A DNA stretch of 30,097 bases, taken from Aureobasidium sp. EXF-3400 (taxonomy: Eukaryota; Ascomycota; Dothideomycetes; Dothideales; Saccotheciaceae). Below are positions 1 to 9,265 of the stretch, piece by piece (positions within the stretch are counted from its first letter, which is position 1; each line of letters starts with the position of its first letter). The DNA lies in NCBI GenBank assembly GCA_024195585.1, contig SWBL01000474.1:1-30097 (forward strand). The letters run 5' to 3'. The notes beneath the pieces are model-generated. The model was not told the origin of the DNA. It saw only the letters and a program-made list of their open reading frames with translations, and did no database searches. Position numbers and translations under genes: made by a program.

Positions 1-232
1 GTACAAGATCCCCTCGTGGTTCCTCAACAGACAGCGCGACATTGTCGACGGCAAGGACTTCCAGGTCCTCGCCAACGGTGTCGACTCCAAGCTCCGTGAG
101 GACCTCGAGAGACTGAAGAAGATCCGTGCCCACAGAGGTCTCCGCCACTACTGGGGCCTCCGCGTCCGTGGTCAGCACTCCAAGACCACTGGCCGCCGTG
201 GTCGCACCGTCGGTGTCAGCAAGAAGAAGTAA
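1..232 (+). CDS. rps18: 40S ribosomal protein S18 (uS13), 3' end only
   Basis: This is the C-terminal part of cytosolic small-subunit ribosomal protein uS13/S18, which sits in the head of the 40S subunit near the inter-subunit bridges and the P-site tRNA. The reading frame starts at base 2 and gives [13 protein letters not shown], then [20 protein letters not shown], then [20 protein letters not shown], ending in a lysine-rich tail and TAA at 230-232. The [22 protein letters not shown] block is the hallmark of the family. The 5' part of the gene lies outside the window, so start and upstream introns cannot be seen. The codons are strongly C-ending, as in highly expressed fungal genes. The next gene converges on it. 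Confidence 0.97.
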   Translation, partial: YKIPSWFLNRQRDIVDGKDFQVLANGVDSKLREDLERLKKIRAHRGLRHYWGLRVRGQHSKTTGRRGRTVGVSKKK

Positions 233-685
233 ACGACTCGCTTTCTACAACATTTTCCCGGAACGATATTGGGGCGTGTGGTGGTGCAGCGTTTTACAGC
301 CGAATCAAAAATACCAAAGCAGTCTGCTCTCGGCTCTCTTCATGGATATGGCGCAAGACTATGGTTGTTGTTGTGGTCCGCTCTCAATGACATTGTGCTG
401 CTGAAGAAAATAAAAACCTTTTCTTTCTCGTTGACAAAACACAATGCTCTTTGCCGCCCCAATGTCATCTTACGGAATGAGAATCCTTGTAAAGTGAATG
501 CCGACATGAGACGGTTTCCAAACACATTTCACAAGCCCCTGCAACACAAACACATGGTGATTACAACATCAACAGTAGAGAAAATAGATGTGCAAAGCAA
601 AAATGAAGCACTTTTGATGTATACAAAACTCCTGGGGTATGTGCGCTGTAAAAACAATGAAAGACCAGACATCCCGACCGATACA
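233..685. other. Convergent intergenic region between rps18 and SDO1
   Basis: This 453-bp gene-less stretch separates two convergent stop codons and should hold both 3' UTRs. An AATAAA polyadenylation-type hexamer lies at 409-414, in an A/T-rich patch, in the sense of rps18. I see no inverted-repeat element, RNA gene or conserved coding sequence here. Confidence 0.6.
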
Positions 686-1744
686 CTAGTCGCCCTCGTT
701 CATGACAGCCATGTCCAGAACCTCAGCTCTGGCTCTGCCCTTGGTCTGTCCGCTGACAAACTCGCTCAAAGGCTTGAAGCTGCCTGGCTCCACGAAACCA
801 ACGACTTCCCATTCTTCACCCATCATATCCTGACTTTCGACCTGCTCGATGTAACCCAGTATCCTGTCTTTCACGGTACCCTTTGCCTGTGCCTCGCCCT
901 CGGCGTCATCGCCAGGCTTGGGTGCACTTTTGACTGCCTGTTTCAGCACCGAAGTAGGGCAGGTGATTCTCAGTCTCATTCTTGCGCGGGCAACTGGAAT
1001 GGGTTGATGTGCGATCAGAGCCTTCATCGCATTCAGTGCTTGAGATTTGGCATCGCGAGTAGTCACGACGCCAGTCCACATGGGCTTTGACTTGTGTTCG
1101 GCATGACTCTCGCCTTCTACAGGGGTTGCGGTGCCGCTCGCGTTGGGGGTGGTTGTGTCCTTGCCGCTCTGACTGCTGAGTTGGTCGAGTGCTTTCTCGA
1201 TCATGCCAGTAGTGTAAACGCGCTTGCTCTTGGGATCGACCAGCTTGCCCGCGACGATGTCGATGACCTCGGCATGAACTCTCTCCAGCTGAGCGTGTCG
1301 CTCCTTCTCGCCGACCTGCAGTTCGCCCTTGTTCAAGATCTCCAGGATAATGTCATTCAAGGGCACTTTGCCAAAAGCCTTTTGCAAGTCTGCTGAGGGA
1401 GCAGCCTGGCCTTTGGAGACGTTAAGGAAGACGTTTGGGATTTGGAGGACATTGTCAAGATCGGTCTCGACACCAGAACGCCATTCGAGGACTTTGTTCT
1501 TATAGCATGCGACTTCGAAACGCTTCTTGCCTGAGAAAGGTAAGTTGGATATTCATGACAGGGTCACTTGAAACCGTGGGCGAAACAGAGGCACTGTGCG
1601 CAACATACCCTTCTTCATACGGACAAGAGAGACATTTGTGAGTTTGATCTGGTTCGACGGCTTCGCATGAGTGTCAGCATACTAGAAATCTTCGAGTATA
1701 GAATGAGATAGGCGAGATACCTGGTTGATTTGAGCCGACGGCAT
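686..1744 (-). CDS. SDO1: Ribosome maturation factor SDO1 / SBDS
   Basis: SBDS-family protein. With the GTPase Efl1 it releases eIF6/Tif6 from late cytoplasmic pre-60S particles. Three exons were read on the minus strand: 1721-1744, 1609-1660 and 686-1530, with introns of 60 and 78 nt; the product is 306 aa. The N-terminus MPSAQINQPSNQIKLTNVSL, followed by VRMKKGKKRFEVACYKNKV and WRSGVETDLDNVLQI, is the canonical SBDS domain I, and QKAFGKVPLNDIILEILNKG continues it. Yeast and human proteins are about 250 aa. The extra length comes mainly from low-complexity linkers rich in S/T/A/P/E, one around a TTTPNASGTATP stretch and one around KPGDDAEGEAQAKG. The first eight codons form a separate tiny exon, and ATG 1744 is supported by the conserved protein start. 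It is divergent from the carboxypeptidase gene, with an inverted-repeat element between them. Confidence 0.93.
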
Positions 1745-2448
1745 TCTGATAGTGTGGCAATATACGATGCAATATTGAAAAGAGGCTGGGTTGACAACTC
1801 ATGCAGACCAAGTTCGGCATGCAAAAGCTGCTAAAGCCGTTCGCGCCTGGCGAAAACGTCGTCATGGCAGCGCCGGGGAAAGCAGATAAGCTCACACGAC
1901 TCGCAAGGGAACATGCTACGCGCCGTGTGCCACTTTGATAGCCAGCGCCCACTCTACTCTGCATCTGTCCTCCCCGTGTTCAAAAGTATGTATACTCCGA
2001 CCACAACATGGAGTAAGGGAAACAGATGCTGTCCACTGAGAGTCCGTATTTTGTCGCTTATCAGTGGGAACTGTCCAGTTTGCTGGTAGTATCATGCATT
2101 TCTACAGCTAGACGCGTTACATACTTTGAACATATTCAGCACCCCTACGCTGGTTAAGACAAGGAGAGGCGATCGGTAGCGCAATCGTCACATAGTTGCC
2201 AGATTCGGCAGGCGGGCGTATCAGGAACCGTGCATGCTTCGCATGACCTTGATGCTCCCCACACATGGTGTTAGGCTGCCTCTTTCCCTTTCCTCTTCTT
2301 CCCTCATCCACTCCACCTTGATAACCTCGAGGTCCGCTTCTTGTCATTCATCCTTGTTCCTCATCAATTGCTTCACCTTGTGCTGCATTGATAGCATCAT
2401 ATACTACAACTAGTTACTCAGTCATCACACGAGTCTGTTTGCGCCGCC
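1745..2448. other. Divergent promoter region SDO1 / carboxypeptidase Y, containing a repeat element
   Basis: This 704-bp region must carry the promoters of both flanking genes. It holds repeat copy A1 (1968-2137). The 150 bp before the carboxypeptidase ATG are pyrimidine-rich (ccctttcctcttcttccctc at about 2285), as is common in fungal promoters and leaders. No additional gene was recognised. Confidence 0.6.
1968..2137 (-). mobile_element. MITE-like repeat, family A, copy A1
   Basis: This non-coding element of about 170 bp has terminal inverted repeats. The left end reads TCCTCCCCGTGTTCAAAAGT. The reverse complement of the right end reads GTTCAAAGTATGTAACGCG, so the ends pair over about 20 bp. 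On the minus strand the interior (GTAGAAATGCATGATACTAC, then ACTGGACAGTTCCCACTGA, then GTGGTCGGAGTAT) is nearly the same as copy A2 on the other side of the carboxypeptidase gene. No coding capacity and no clear target-site duplication were seen. The boundary at the 2137 end is approximate. Confidence 0.75.
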
Positions 2449-4174
2449 ATGAAGGTCGCCGCGTACGCCTCTCTGATCGGAGCCGCCACGGCTGCCGTCA
2501 CCCCCGGCCAGTCCATTCTCAAAGCTCCTAAACAGGCTTCAGAGGCATGGTCCAAGCCTCTGCACAACCTGCAGGAGTCTCTCAAGTCCTTGACCGGTGA
2601 GGCCCGCCAGATCTGGGATGAGGTCGCCCTCATGTTCCCCGAGGCAATGGACCAGACCAGCTTCTTCTCTCTGCCCAAGCCTCACTCACGCAAGCATGAC
2701 AACGAGTGGGACCACATCATGAAGGGTGCCGACATCCAGAGCGTCTGGGTTGAGAATGCTCAGGGCCAGAAGGAAAGAGAGATCGAAGGCAAGCTCGAGA
2801 ACTACAGCCTGAGAACCAAGAAGGTTGACCCCAGCCACCTTGGTGTCGACAAGGTCAAGCAGTACAGTGGCTATCTCGATGACGACGAGGACGACAAGCA
2901 CTTGTTCTACTGTAAGTGGCGGCCTTCCTTCTGCTCTCACTAGCATCCACTAATGCATTGTACAGGGTTCTTCGAGTCCCGCAACGACCCCAAGAACGAT
3001 CCCGTCATTCTTTGGCTCAACGGTGGCCCTGGCTGCTCTTCATTGACCGGTCTGTTCATGGAGCTTGGCCCCTCGTCTATCAACAAGGATGGCAGCGTCA
3101 AGTACAACCCCTCGTCTTGGAATGCCAACGCCTCGGTCATCTTCCTTGACCAGCCCGTCAACGTCGGCTACTCATACAGTGGCAGCTCTGTCACCAACAC
3201 TGTTGCTGCCGGCAAGGACGTCTACGCTCTCTTGACTCTCTTCTTCAAGCAGTTCCCCGAGTACGCCACTCAACCTTTCCACATCTCTGGCGAGTCTTAC
3301 GCTGGCCACTACATCCCAGTCTTCGCCTCCGAGATCCTCTCTCACAAGAAGCGCAACATCAACCTTCAGTCCATCCTCATTGGTAACGGTCTTACCGATG
3401 GTTTGACCCAGTACCCCGAGTACCGTCCCATGGCTTGCGGTGAGGGTGGTTCTCCTGCTGTCCTTGACCCTCAACAGTGCCAGGCTATGGACAATGCCCT
3501 GCCCCGCTGCTTGAGCTTGATTCAGAGCTGTTACGACAGCGAAAGCGTCTGGTCTTGTGTTCCTGCCTCCATCTACTGCAACAACGCCATGATTGGTCCT
3601 TACCAGAAGACTGGCCGCAACCCTTACGACATCACCAAGAAGTGCGGCAGCAACAGTCTTTGCTACGATGAGCTTGACTGGATCAGCGAGTACCTCAACA
3701 GACCCGAGGTCATGAAGGCTCTCGGCGCCGAGGTCAGCAAGTACGACTCTTGCAACTTTGACATCAACAGAAACTTCCTCTTCGCCGGTGATTGGATGCA
3801 GCCTTTCCACCGTCTCGTCCCTGGTATCCTCAAGGAGATTCCTGTCCTTATTTACGCTGGCTCTTTGGACTACATCTGTTTGTCTCCCATTTCTCTCGCT
3901 TTGACGTGTTTAAATAGCTAACAGTTTTACAGGCAACTGGCTCGGAAACCAGGCCTGGACCGAGGCCCTCGAGTGGCCCGGCCACAAGGACTTCAAGAAG
4001 ACCCCTCTTGAGGACTACGTTCTTTCGGACGGCACCACCGCTGGAGCCGTCAAGAGCAGCGGCAACTTCACCTTCATGAGAATCGATGGTGGTGGCCACA
4101 TGGTTCCTTACGACCAGCCTGTTGCTTCTCTTGAGATGGTCAACCGCTGGGTCGCTGGAGAGTGGCTTGCTTAA
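2449..4174 (+). CDS. cpyA: Vacuolar serine carboxypeptidase Y
   Basis: Peptidase family S10, removing C-terminal residues in the vacuole. Three exons (2449-2911, 2966-3877, 3933-4174) with introns of 54 and 55 nt (branch points ctaat and gctaac) give 538 aa. Residues 1-16 form a signal peptide ending in A-T-A-A, and roughly 17-125 a propeptide, as in yeast Prc1. The mature enzyme contains [10 protein letters not shown] (171-180), the nucleophile Ser265 in GESYAG, Asp457 in the SLDYICNWLGN block and His514 in GGGHMVP, so the catalytic triad is complete. Length and domain order match fungal CPY. The last exon is required because it carries the histidine. The gene sits between two inverted copies of the family A repeat (A1 upstream, A2 downstream). 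The 3' UTR probably runs to about 4340, where a short A-tract precedes A2. Confidence 0.96.
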
Positions 4175-4771
4175 GTATTGATGGCTTTTTGTCTTTCGAT
4201 GTTGCTATCATTGTTCTTATCAAGAGGTGTATGTATAATACCGCCTGCCTCCTATTGCAGGCTCCCAATTTCCTTTGTCAACCCATAGCATTGTAATTCA
4301 ACACGAATAGCTTATTCTCATGTTCTTTGTCTTGCAAAAAAAAAGTTCTGCCTCCCGGTGTTCAAAAGTATGTAACGCGTATAGCTGTAGAAATGCATGA
4401 TACTACAGGAAACTGGACAGTTCCCACTGAGAAGCGACAAGATATGGACTCTCTATGGACAGCATTTGTTTCCGAATGAGATTGTGCCTTTTCATAGCGT
4501 GTACCTTAGTCTGTGTTGTGGTCGGAGTATGATGAAGTTACATACATGGCCACGATCCTAATTCGCATGATTTTGTGCAATTCAATAACTACACAGTGAC
4601 AATTCCTAGCACACGGGGTGGATATGTGACGATCGAGAACGTGTGCCCATGTCAATGACGTGAGATGTGCGAGCAGCCGACCGCCAAATTAATTAACGAT
4701 TCTCCTCAGGCGGTGCAGTTCGTCTTTCCTCCTTATCTCCTCTGTGACTGCTGCAAAACTGCGTCACAATC
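4175..4771. other. Intergenic region with repeat copy A2
   Basis: This holds the 3' UTR of the carboxypeptidase gene, repeat copy A2 (4351-4550) and the promoter/leader of the FAD monooxygenase. An A9 run (4336-4344) ends just before the repeat. A TTAATTAA motif lies at about 4689. No further gene was recognised. Confidence 0.55.
4351..4550 (+). mobile_element. MITE-like repeat, family A, copy A2
   Basis: The left end reads CCTCCCGGTGTTCAAAAGTA then TGTAACGCGTATAGCTGTAG; the right end is a degraded GAAGTTACATACATGGCC. The interior matches A1 in inverted orientation (AACTGGACAGTTCCCACTGA, then GGACTCTC..TGGACAGCAT). Unlike A1 it keeps the internal TTGTGCCTTTTCATAGCGTG segment shared with A4 and A5, so A1 looks like an internally deleted relative. 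Non-coding. Confidence 0.75.
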
Positions 4772-6031
4772 ATGCCTCATCCTCCCAAAGTACAAAACGT
4801 CGTTGTCGTCGGTGGTTCTCTGGCCGGACTGATGCACGCCCTGGCCATCATCGTCCACTGTCCTTCAGCCAAGGTAACCATCCTGGAAAGATCGCCGACC
4901 GCTCTTTTACACAATCAAGGCGCAGGAGTAGTGGCTGGATCTGACACACAGTCTTTCTTCTCCCGCTACGTATGTCCTGGGCAGGACTTTGCCGTTCTGA
5001 GCAAGCAGAGGCAATATCTGGATCGCAAAGGCGAGGTCATTCAAGGAAGTGCTGAGAAAAGGGAGCAAAGGATGACAAGCTGGGACACTCTCTACCGCTA
5101 TCTTAGATGGAGGGTAGACGATATGGATATCAAGGACTATATCTCTAACCAGGACCTCAAGAAACTGGAAGCCAGGCTTTCTGGCCTCGGTCATGGAAAA
5201 GCAGATTACCACTACGGCTGTAACGTCAGATCTGTCGAAGATCTAGGATCCTCGGAGGGTGTACGTGTACGTTGGTTGAACAAGTCTGAGAAAGAGGAGG
5301 AAATCACTGCAGATCTAGTAATAGCCGCTGACGGAGCGAGCTCATCAGTACGCAGGACGTTACTCCCAACCGTCGAACGTACATATGCTGGTTACGTCGC
5401 TCTTCGAGGTACAGTTCCCGAAAGCGATATTTCTGAATCTGCTGCGCAAGCTTTTGTCGAGAAGTTCACTTTTTACCACACTGATGGGACTCAAATTCTG
5501 GCCTACGTGATTCCAGGAGAGAACGGCACACTAGAGCCTGGCAAAAGATTGATGAACTGGGTCTGGTACAGGAACTATACGGAAGACAGTGAGGAATTGG
5601 TAGACCTGATGACAGGAAAGGACCAGTCACGTCATCACATCACTCTGCCTCCTGATCAGATGAAGGTCGAGGTCTGGGCAAAACAGAAGCAAGCTTCTAA
5701 GAACAACCTACCACCTCAATTCGCTGAACTGGTCAACAAAACAGAACATCCATTTGTCCAGGCTATTACCGATAACATCTCACCCAAGAACGAGTTCTTT
5801 GATGGAAAGCTATTATTGGTTGGTGATGGTTTGGCTGGGTTCCGTCCACACACGGCTGCATCGACTAGCCAGGCCGCTTTCGATGCGTTAACATTGGGGG
5901 AGTGGCTTGAAGGCACACTTGATAGAGATCAGTACAACCGCAGGGTTCTGCAGTATGCTGCAGAAACACAGAGGCACGGCGTTGAGCTCGGTGAGAGAAG
6001 TCAATTCGGCAGACATCCTCTTGCTTGTTAG
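4772..6031 (+). CDS. FAD-dependent aromatic monooxygenase (2,6-dihydroxypyridine 3-monooxygenase-like)
   Basis: Single-exon, 419-aa flavoprotein of the class A hydroxylase family. It is expected to use FAD, NAD(P)H and O2 to hydroxylate a small aromatic or heteroaromatic substrate. The N-terminal Rossmann motif is VVVGGSLAGLMHA (11-23), with an acidic residue ending the second strand (TILER, 36-40). The DG motif is VIAADGASSSVRR (183-195), and the second FAD motif is LLVGDGLAGFRPHTA (348-362), where GD contacts the FAD ribityl chain. The RPHTAASTSQAAFDA form is typical of the 2,6-dihydroxypyridine hydroxylase branch rather than salicylate hydroxylases. No signal peptide or membrane anchor is seen. 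The substrate cannot be read from sequence, and no biosynthetic-cluster genes lie beside it. ATG 4772 is the first in frame and is followed at once by the Rossmann strand. Confidence 0.88.
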   Translation: MPHPPKVQNVVVVGGSLAGLMHALAIIVHCPSAKVTILERSPTALLHNQGAGVVAGSDTQSFFSRYVCPGQDFAVLSKQRQYLDRKGEVIQGSAEKREQRMTSWDTLYRYLRWRVDDMDIKDYISNQDLKKLEARLSGLGHGKADYHYGCNVRSVEDLGSSEGVRVRWLNKSEKEEEITADLVIAADGASSSVRRTLLPTVERTYAGYVALRGTVPESDISESAAQAFVEKFTFYHTDGTQILAYVIPGENGTLEPGKRLMNWVWYRNYTEDSEELVDLMTGKDQSRHHITLPPDQMKVEVWAKQKQASKNNLPPQFAELVNKTEHPFVQAITDNISPKNEFFDGKLLLVGDGLAGFRPHTAASTSQAAFDALTLGEWLEGTLDRDQYNRRVLQYAAETQRHGVELGERSQFGRHPLAC

Positions 6032-6650
6032 TTGCCAAGGCGATTTCTCTCACTGAAAACCACTACATGTGGTATTGCCACACGCTAGCTATGGATATAC
6101 ACAACACTCTCAACACTCCTCTTCCCCTGTGCTCAGTTGGTGCATCTATCAAGATGCACAGTGTTTTGTTGAATTAAGCCGCATCTACTGAGAGCCGCTG
6201 ATCTGGCGGATCTCACTGGACCGAGCTATCATCCCGAAAACATTGTGTATTTTTATAGCTCACACTATTGTACTGTGATGCATTGCTGGAAGGTGTCCCC
6301 ATATGAGGTCGCTGGCTGTGTGACCCTGTCCTTCTGCTCGTAACATTATTTCTCTCAACTGACAGCCCGCACAAACACAACTTGAATGTGCCAAACACAA
6401 CCTCGGGTGACTTAGCTAAATGCCTAGGCATCTCTAATAGATCGGGGTTGCAAACAATGTCCGTTCAGTCCCTCGGTCGTTGATCATTGATCGAATCCCT
6501 GTGACATCGAAGTCCGACTGACATCACGATGATCCGAAGCATATACTACCCTTGTCACTTGCACAAAATATGACCCAGACACCCCTTCCATCTTCAACCG
6601 TTTAGAAACCACACTTACCATAGAACATCAGCAATTTCAACCCATAAACC
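6032..6650. other. Intergenic region with a partial family A repeat
   Basis: This 619-bp stretch between two plus-strand genes holds the 3' UTR of the monooxygenase and the promoter of the quinone reductase-like gene. A decayed family A fragment lies near 6205-6310. Otherwise nothing coding was recognised. Confidence 0.5.
6205..6310 (-). mobile_element. Partial family A repeat, copy A7
   Basis: On the minus strand the core GTGTGAGCTATAAAAATACA matches the arm of the better copies (GCGTGTAGCTATAAAAATGC). The outer end (tggggacaccttccagc) is badly diverged and the second arm is not recognisable. It is called from this core match only, so the edges are uncertain. Confidence 0.4.
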
Positions 6651-7856
6651 ATGCCTGATATGAATGCCATTATCGTGGAGAAGTACGGAGGAATCGAGAA
6701 TCTCGTGCACAAGCGGGTGCCCAAACCCACAGAGTTGAATGACTATGATGTACTTGTGCGGTGAGTGTTACGGCCATCGATAGGAATCTACCCTGGAAAA
6801 CACTGAGGCTGACTTGTACAGCGTGAAAGCCGCTAGTGTCAATCCAATTGATATGAAAGTAAGAGCGGGAGTCTACGATGATTATGCCGGTGAGTAACGC
6901 AAGATCCAACGCTATCTACAAGGACCGGGGAGCCTGACATCGTCGACACAGACTACTACGACCATGTACCAAAGCCAAAACCAGGCGAAGGCGGCTACCA
7001 GATCATCGGATTCGACGGAGCTGGTGTCATCGAACAAGTCGGCCCAAAAGTCAAGAACTTTTCTGCTGGCGACGCGATTTACTATTCAGGCTCACCCATC
7101 CGACAAGGCTCAAATGCAGAGTTCCAGCTGGTCGACTCTCGGTCCGTTGCCATGAAACCCAAGAACCTCAGCTTCATCGAGGCTGCAGCATTGCCCCTAA
7201 CTTGGATCACCGCATATGAAGCTCTGGTCGAACGCATGGAAATCAAGAAAGGTGAAAAAGCTGGTGTCCTGATCATCAATGGTTCTGGAGGTGTTGGGTC
7301 AGTCGCCAGTCAGATCGCTAGAACGGTCCTTGATTTGCCTGTAGTCGTTACCACGACATCGCGACCCGAGACCACCGAATTCTCAAAGTCCATGGGAGCT
7401 ACGCACACGGTAAATCATCGTGAGGATCTCCCACCGCAGATTGAGAAGCTGGGGCTGGATGTACCAATCAAGTACATCTTCATCACCCATTCGACAACTC
7501 CTTATATCGAGCCGGCGGCCAAGATCTGTGCTCCATTTGGCAAAGTCTGCTCGATTGTTCAAGCCAAGGACATCCAGATGTACGGCACGGAGTTCATGTC
7601 CAAGTCCCTAAGTTTTGTTTGGGAATTGCTGGGCACAAAACCTTGGTACGGAGTGGACATGGATTCCCACGGCAAGATACTGGAAGAGCTTAGGCAATTG
7701 GTCGAAGATGGAAAGGTCAAGACTCATCTGCAGCAGAGCTTCAGACTGGATTTGGAGGGGTTGAGGAAGGCACATGAAGCTATCGAGAGTGGAGGTTCCA
7801 TGGGCAAGAATGGTCTGAGTGTTGATTTCGGTGAAGGAGGCACTCCATTTGCATAG
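6651..7856 (+). CDS. Quinone oxidoreductase-like protein, zinc-less MDR superfamily
   Basis: Medium-chain dehydrogenase/reductase with NADPH-dependent quinone or enone reductase-type folding. Three exons (6651-6760, 6822-6889, 6952-7856; introns of 61 and 62 nt) give 360 aa. The N-terminal GroES-like domain includes VKAASVNPIDMKVRAGVYDD and IIGFDGAGVIEQVGPKVKNF. The nucleotide-binding motif is NGSGGVGSVASQIAR (about 169-183). The cysteine and histidine ligands for catalytic and structural zinc are absent: the usual GHE is replaced by GFDGAG. This places it with quinone reductases and zinc-less alcohol dehydrogenase-like proteins. ATG 6651 follows CATAAACC and starts the conserved first strand. 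The stop is only 5 bp from the stop of the convergent Impact gene. The substrate is unknown. Confidence 0.9.
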
Positions 7857-7861
7857 ATACC

Positions 7862-8836
7862 TTAGCTCTCATCGTTATCATCGCTTGATTCTTCTTCTTC
7901 AAAGGGCATGAAAGGTGCACGTTTGACATGCTTCGGGTCTGTACTCGAATTGTTCTCGGTGCTGCTAGCAGTTTTGGGGACTTCTTCTTCAGTAGAAACA
8001 GGCTCATCCTTTGGAGCCACATTTTGTGTGGCAGCAGTATTGGTATCCTTTTCTGTACTCTGAGGTTGGATAGGTTGAGGAGACTCAGGACCAGGGCTTG
8101 CGGGTTCCAGGCTATTCTGCTTTTCTGCTTCGTCAATCTTCTTTAGAAGAAACGCGACAGTGCTGTCTCGTGCTTTGTCAAACTGCCGTAGGCGCTCAAG
8201 AGGCATGCTACTATAATCAGGTGCCGGTATAGGGGGCCTTGCTGAGGAGGTTTTCTGTTCTGCTTGGGGCTGCGTTTTCTGCGTCTTCTCCTCTAGAAGT
8301 CGTCTCAATACCAGGATGTTCTGATCCCGATCGGCCAGTTCAACGATCAAACTCGCCTTCTCCATGTCTTCGTCTTCGACTCGCCTACGCTTCTGGCCTT
8401 CGCTGTCTTCTTTCTGCCGCCATGCCCGAATTGCATCCCTGGCAGAGTTCTCGATGTGGGCAAACCGAACAGGGCCAAGCATGACACCCCCATAATAACG
8501 TGCAACGACAAGAGCGCCCTCCACACGCATTTCCTCAAGGACTTTGAGTACGTGACGGCCTCCATATCGCTCTCCATCGTCATCTGTGCCGGATTCGAGC
8601 GTACGCACACTATTCACTAGAGTTCTTTGCGATGAGGGCTTTCTCCATGCTAGAATACGGTGAGAAGCATCTTCGATCCGATCCAGATTCTGAAGCTCCT
8701 TTGCTGGCATGGTTGGAGAGAAGAAGGCCTGGAACTGGGATGCACGATCGTCGATGACCTCAGAGACCCAGAAGTCGTGGTCTAGATCTCCGGGAGCATT
8801 TTTGGTAGGAGAAGGACTCCTAGGGCGTTTCGCCAT
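7862..8836 (-). CDS. Impact N-terminal (UPF0029) domain protein
   Basis: A 324-aa protein whose N-terminal half is the Impact-N/UPF0029 fold also found in Yih1/IMPACT, which modulates the Gcn1-Gcn2 stress pathway. Diagnostic sequence is ESGTDDDGERYGGRHVLKVL (81-100) followed by EGALVVARYYGGVMLGPVRF (106-125), the family's DDGE..G..V....V..RYFGG pattern. The N-terminal RWD domain of true Yih1 is absent, so a Gcn1-binding role is not assured. Residues 140-324 are charged and low-complexity, predicted partly coiled-coil, ending in an acidic EEEESSDDNDES tail. The start used is the only in-frame ATG (8834-8836); the frame stays open upstream to about 8932 but lacks an ATG. It is convergent with the quinone reductase-like gene, so the transcripts must overlap at their 3' ends. 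Confidence 0.82.
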   Translation of the reverse strand: MAKRPRSPSPTKNAPGDLDHDFWVSEVIDDRASQFQAFFSPTMPAKELQNLDRIEDASHRILAWRKPSSQRTLVNSVRTLESGTDDDGERYGGRHVLKVLEEMRVEGALVVARYYGGVMLGPVRFAHIENSARDAIRAWRQKEDSEGQKRRRVEDEDMEKASLIVELADRDQNILVLRRLLEEKTQKTQPQAEQKTSSARPPIPAPDYSSMPLERLRQFDKARDSTVAFLLKKIDEAEKQNSLEPASPGPESPQPIQPQSTEKDTNTAATQNVAPKDEPVSTEEEVPKTASSTENNSSTDPKHVKRAPFMPFEEEESSDDNDES

Positions 8837-9265
8837 TGTGATCTGACTGGTATTGTCCTTCGTGTTAACTTTGAAAGTGGTTGTTGGCTCCGCGTCGAGG
8901 ATGGTATGGAGACGCGTGCCAAGCCGTTCCAAACAGCACGCAAGTCAACGCCGGCATAGTCGACTACCGTAGCCTACCTGCATCTGTGATGGCTTTCCCC
9001 TTGTTCGTTCTCTCCTTCCTGTTTGCTAAAGACTGTCACAATACAAGTATCAAAATGCATGATACTTCCGCAAAGAATATTGTTTCCACGGAAAGAATAC
9101 TTACTAGAGGCTACCTCCATGGCCAGACTCATTTTTAAAATGCAACTGTGTATGTTATAGCTTACGATACTCCTATATCTTAGGATAGGGAAAGAGTGAC
9201 GGTCTCTATGCAAAATTGCAATGCTTTGAATTAAGATGCGCTTCATGAACGAAGTAACCTGCTGT
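8837..9265. other. Intergenic region Impact gene / SDA1 with repeat B1
   Basis: This 429-bp stretch separates two minus-strand genes. It holds the promoter of the Impact gene and the 3' UTR of SDA1. Most of it is occupied by repeat copy B1 (about 9013-9240). No extra gene was recognised. Confidence 0.55.
9013..9240 (+). mobile_element. MITE-like repeat, subfamily B, copy B1
   Basis: The left arm, TTTGCTAAAGACTGTCACAA then AAAATGCATGATACTTC, resembles the family A/B left terminus. The interior TTTCCACGGAAAGAATAC, GGCCAGACTCATTTTTAAAA and TCCTATATCTTAGGATAGGG aligns by eye with copy B2 (TTTCCATAGAGAGAACC, GGCTAAGCTCATTTTCGAG, CCTTATATCTCGGGATGG). The right end is degraded, so the edges are approximate. 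Non-coding. Confidence 0.6.

Noticed and set aside
269..1090. 273-codon open frame on the plus strand
   Set aside because: It runs across the rps18-SDO1 intergenic region and antisense through SDO1, whose protein is clearly recognisable on the other strand.
3172..3810. 212-codon open frame on the minus strand
   Set aside because: It is antisense to the carboxypeptidase Y catalytic domain; its valine/alanine-rich composition is a by-product of the codon bias there.
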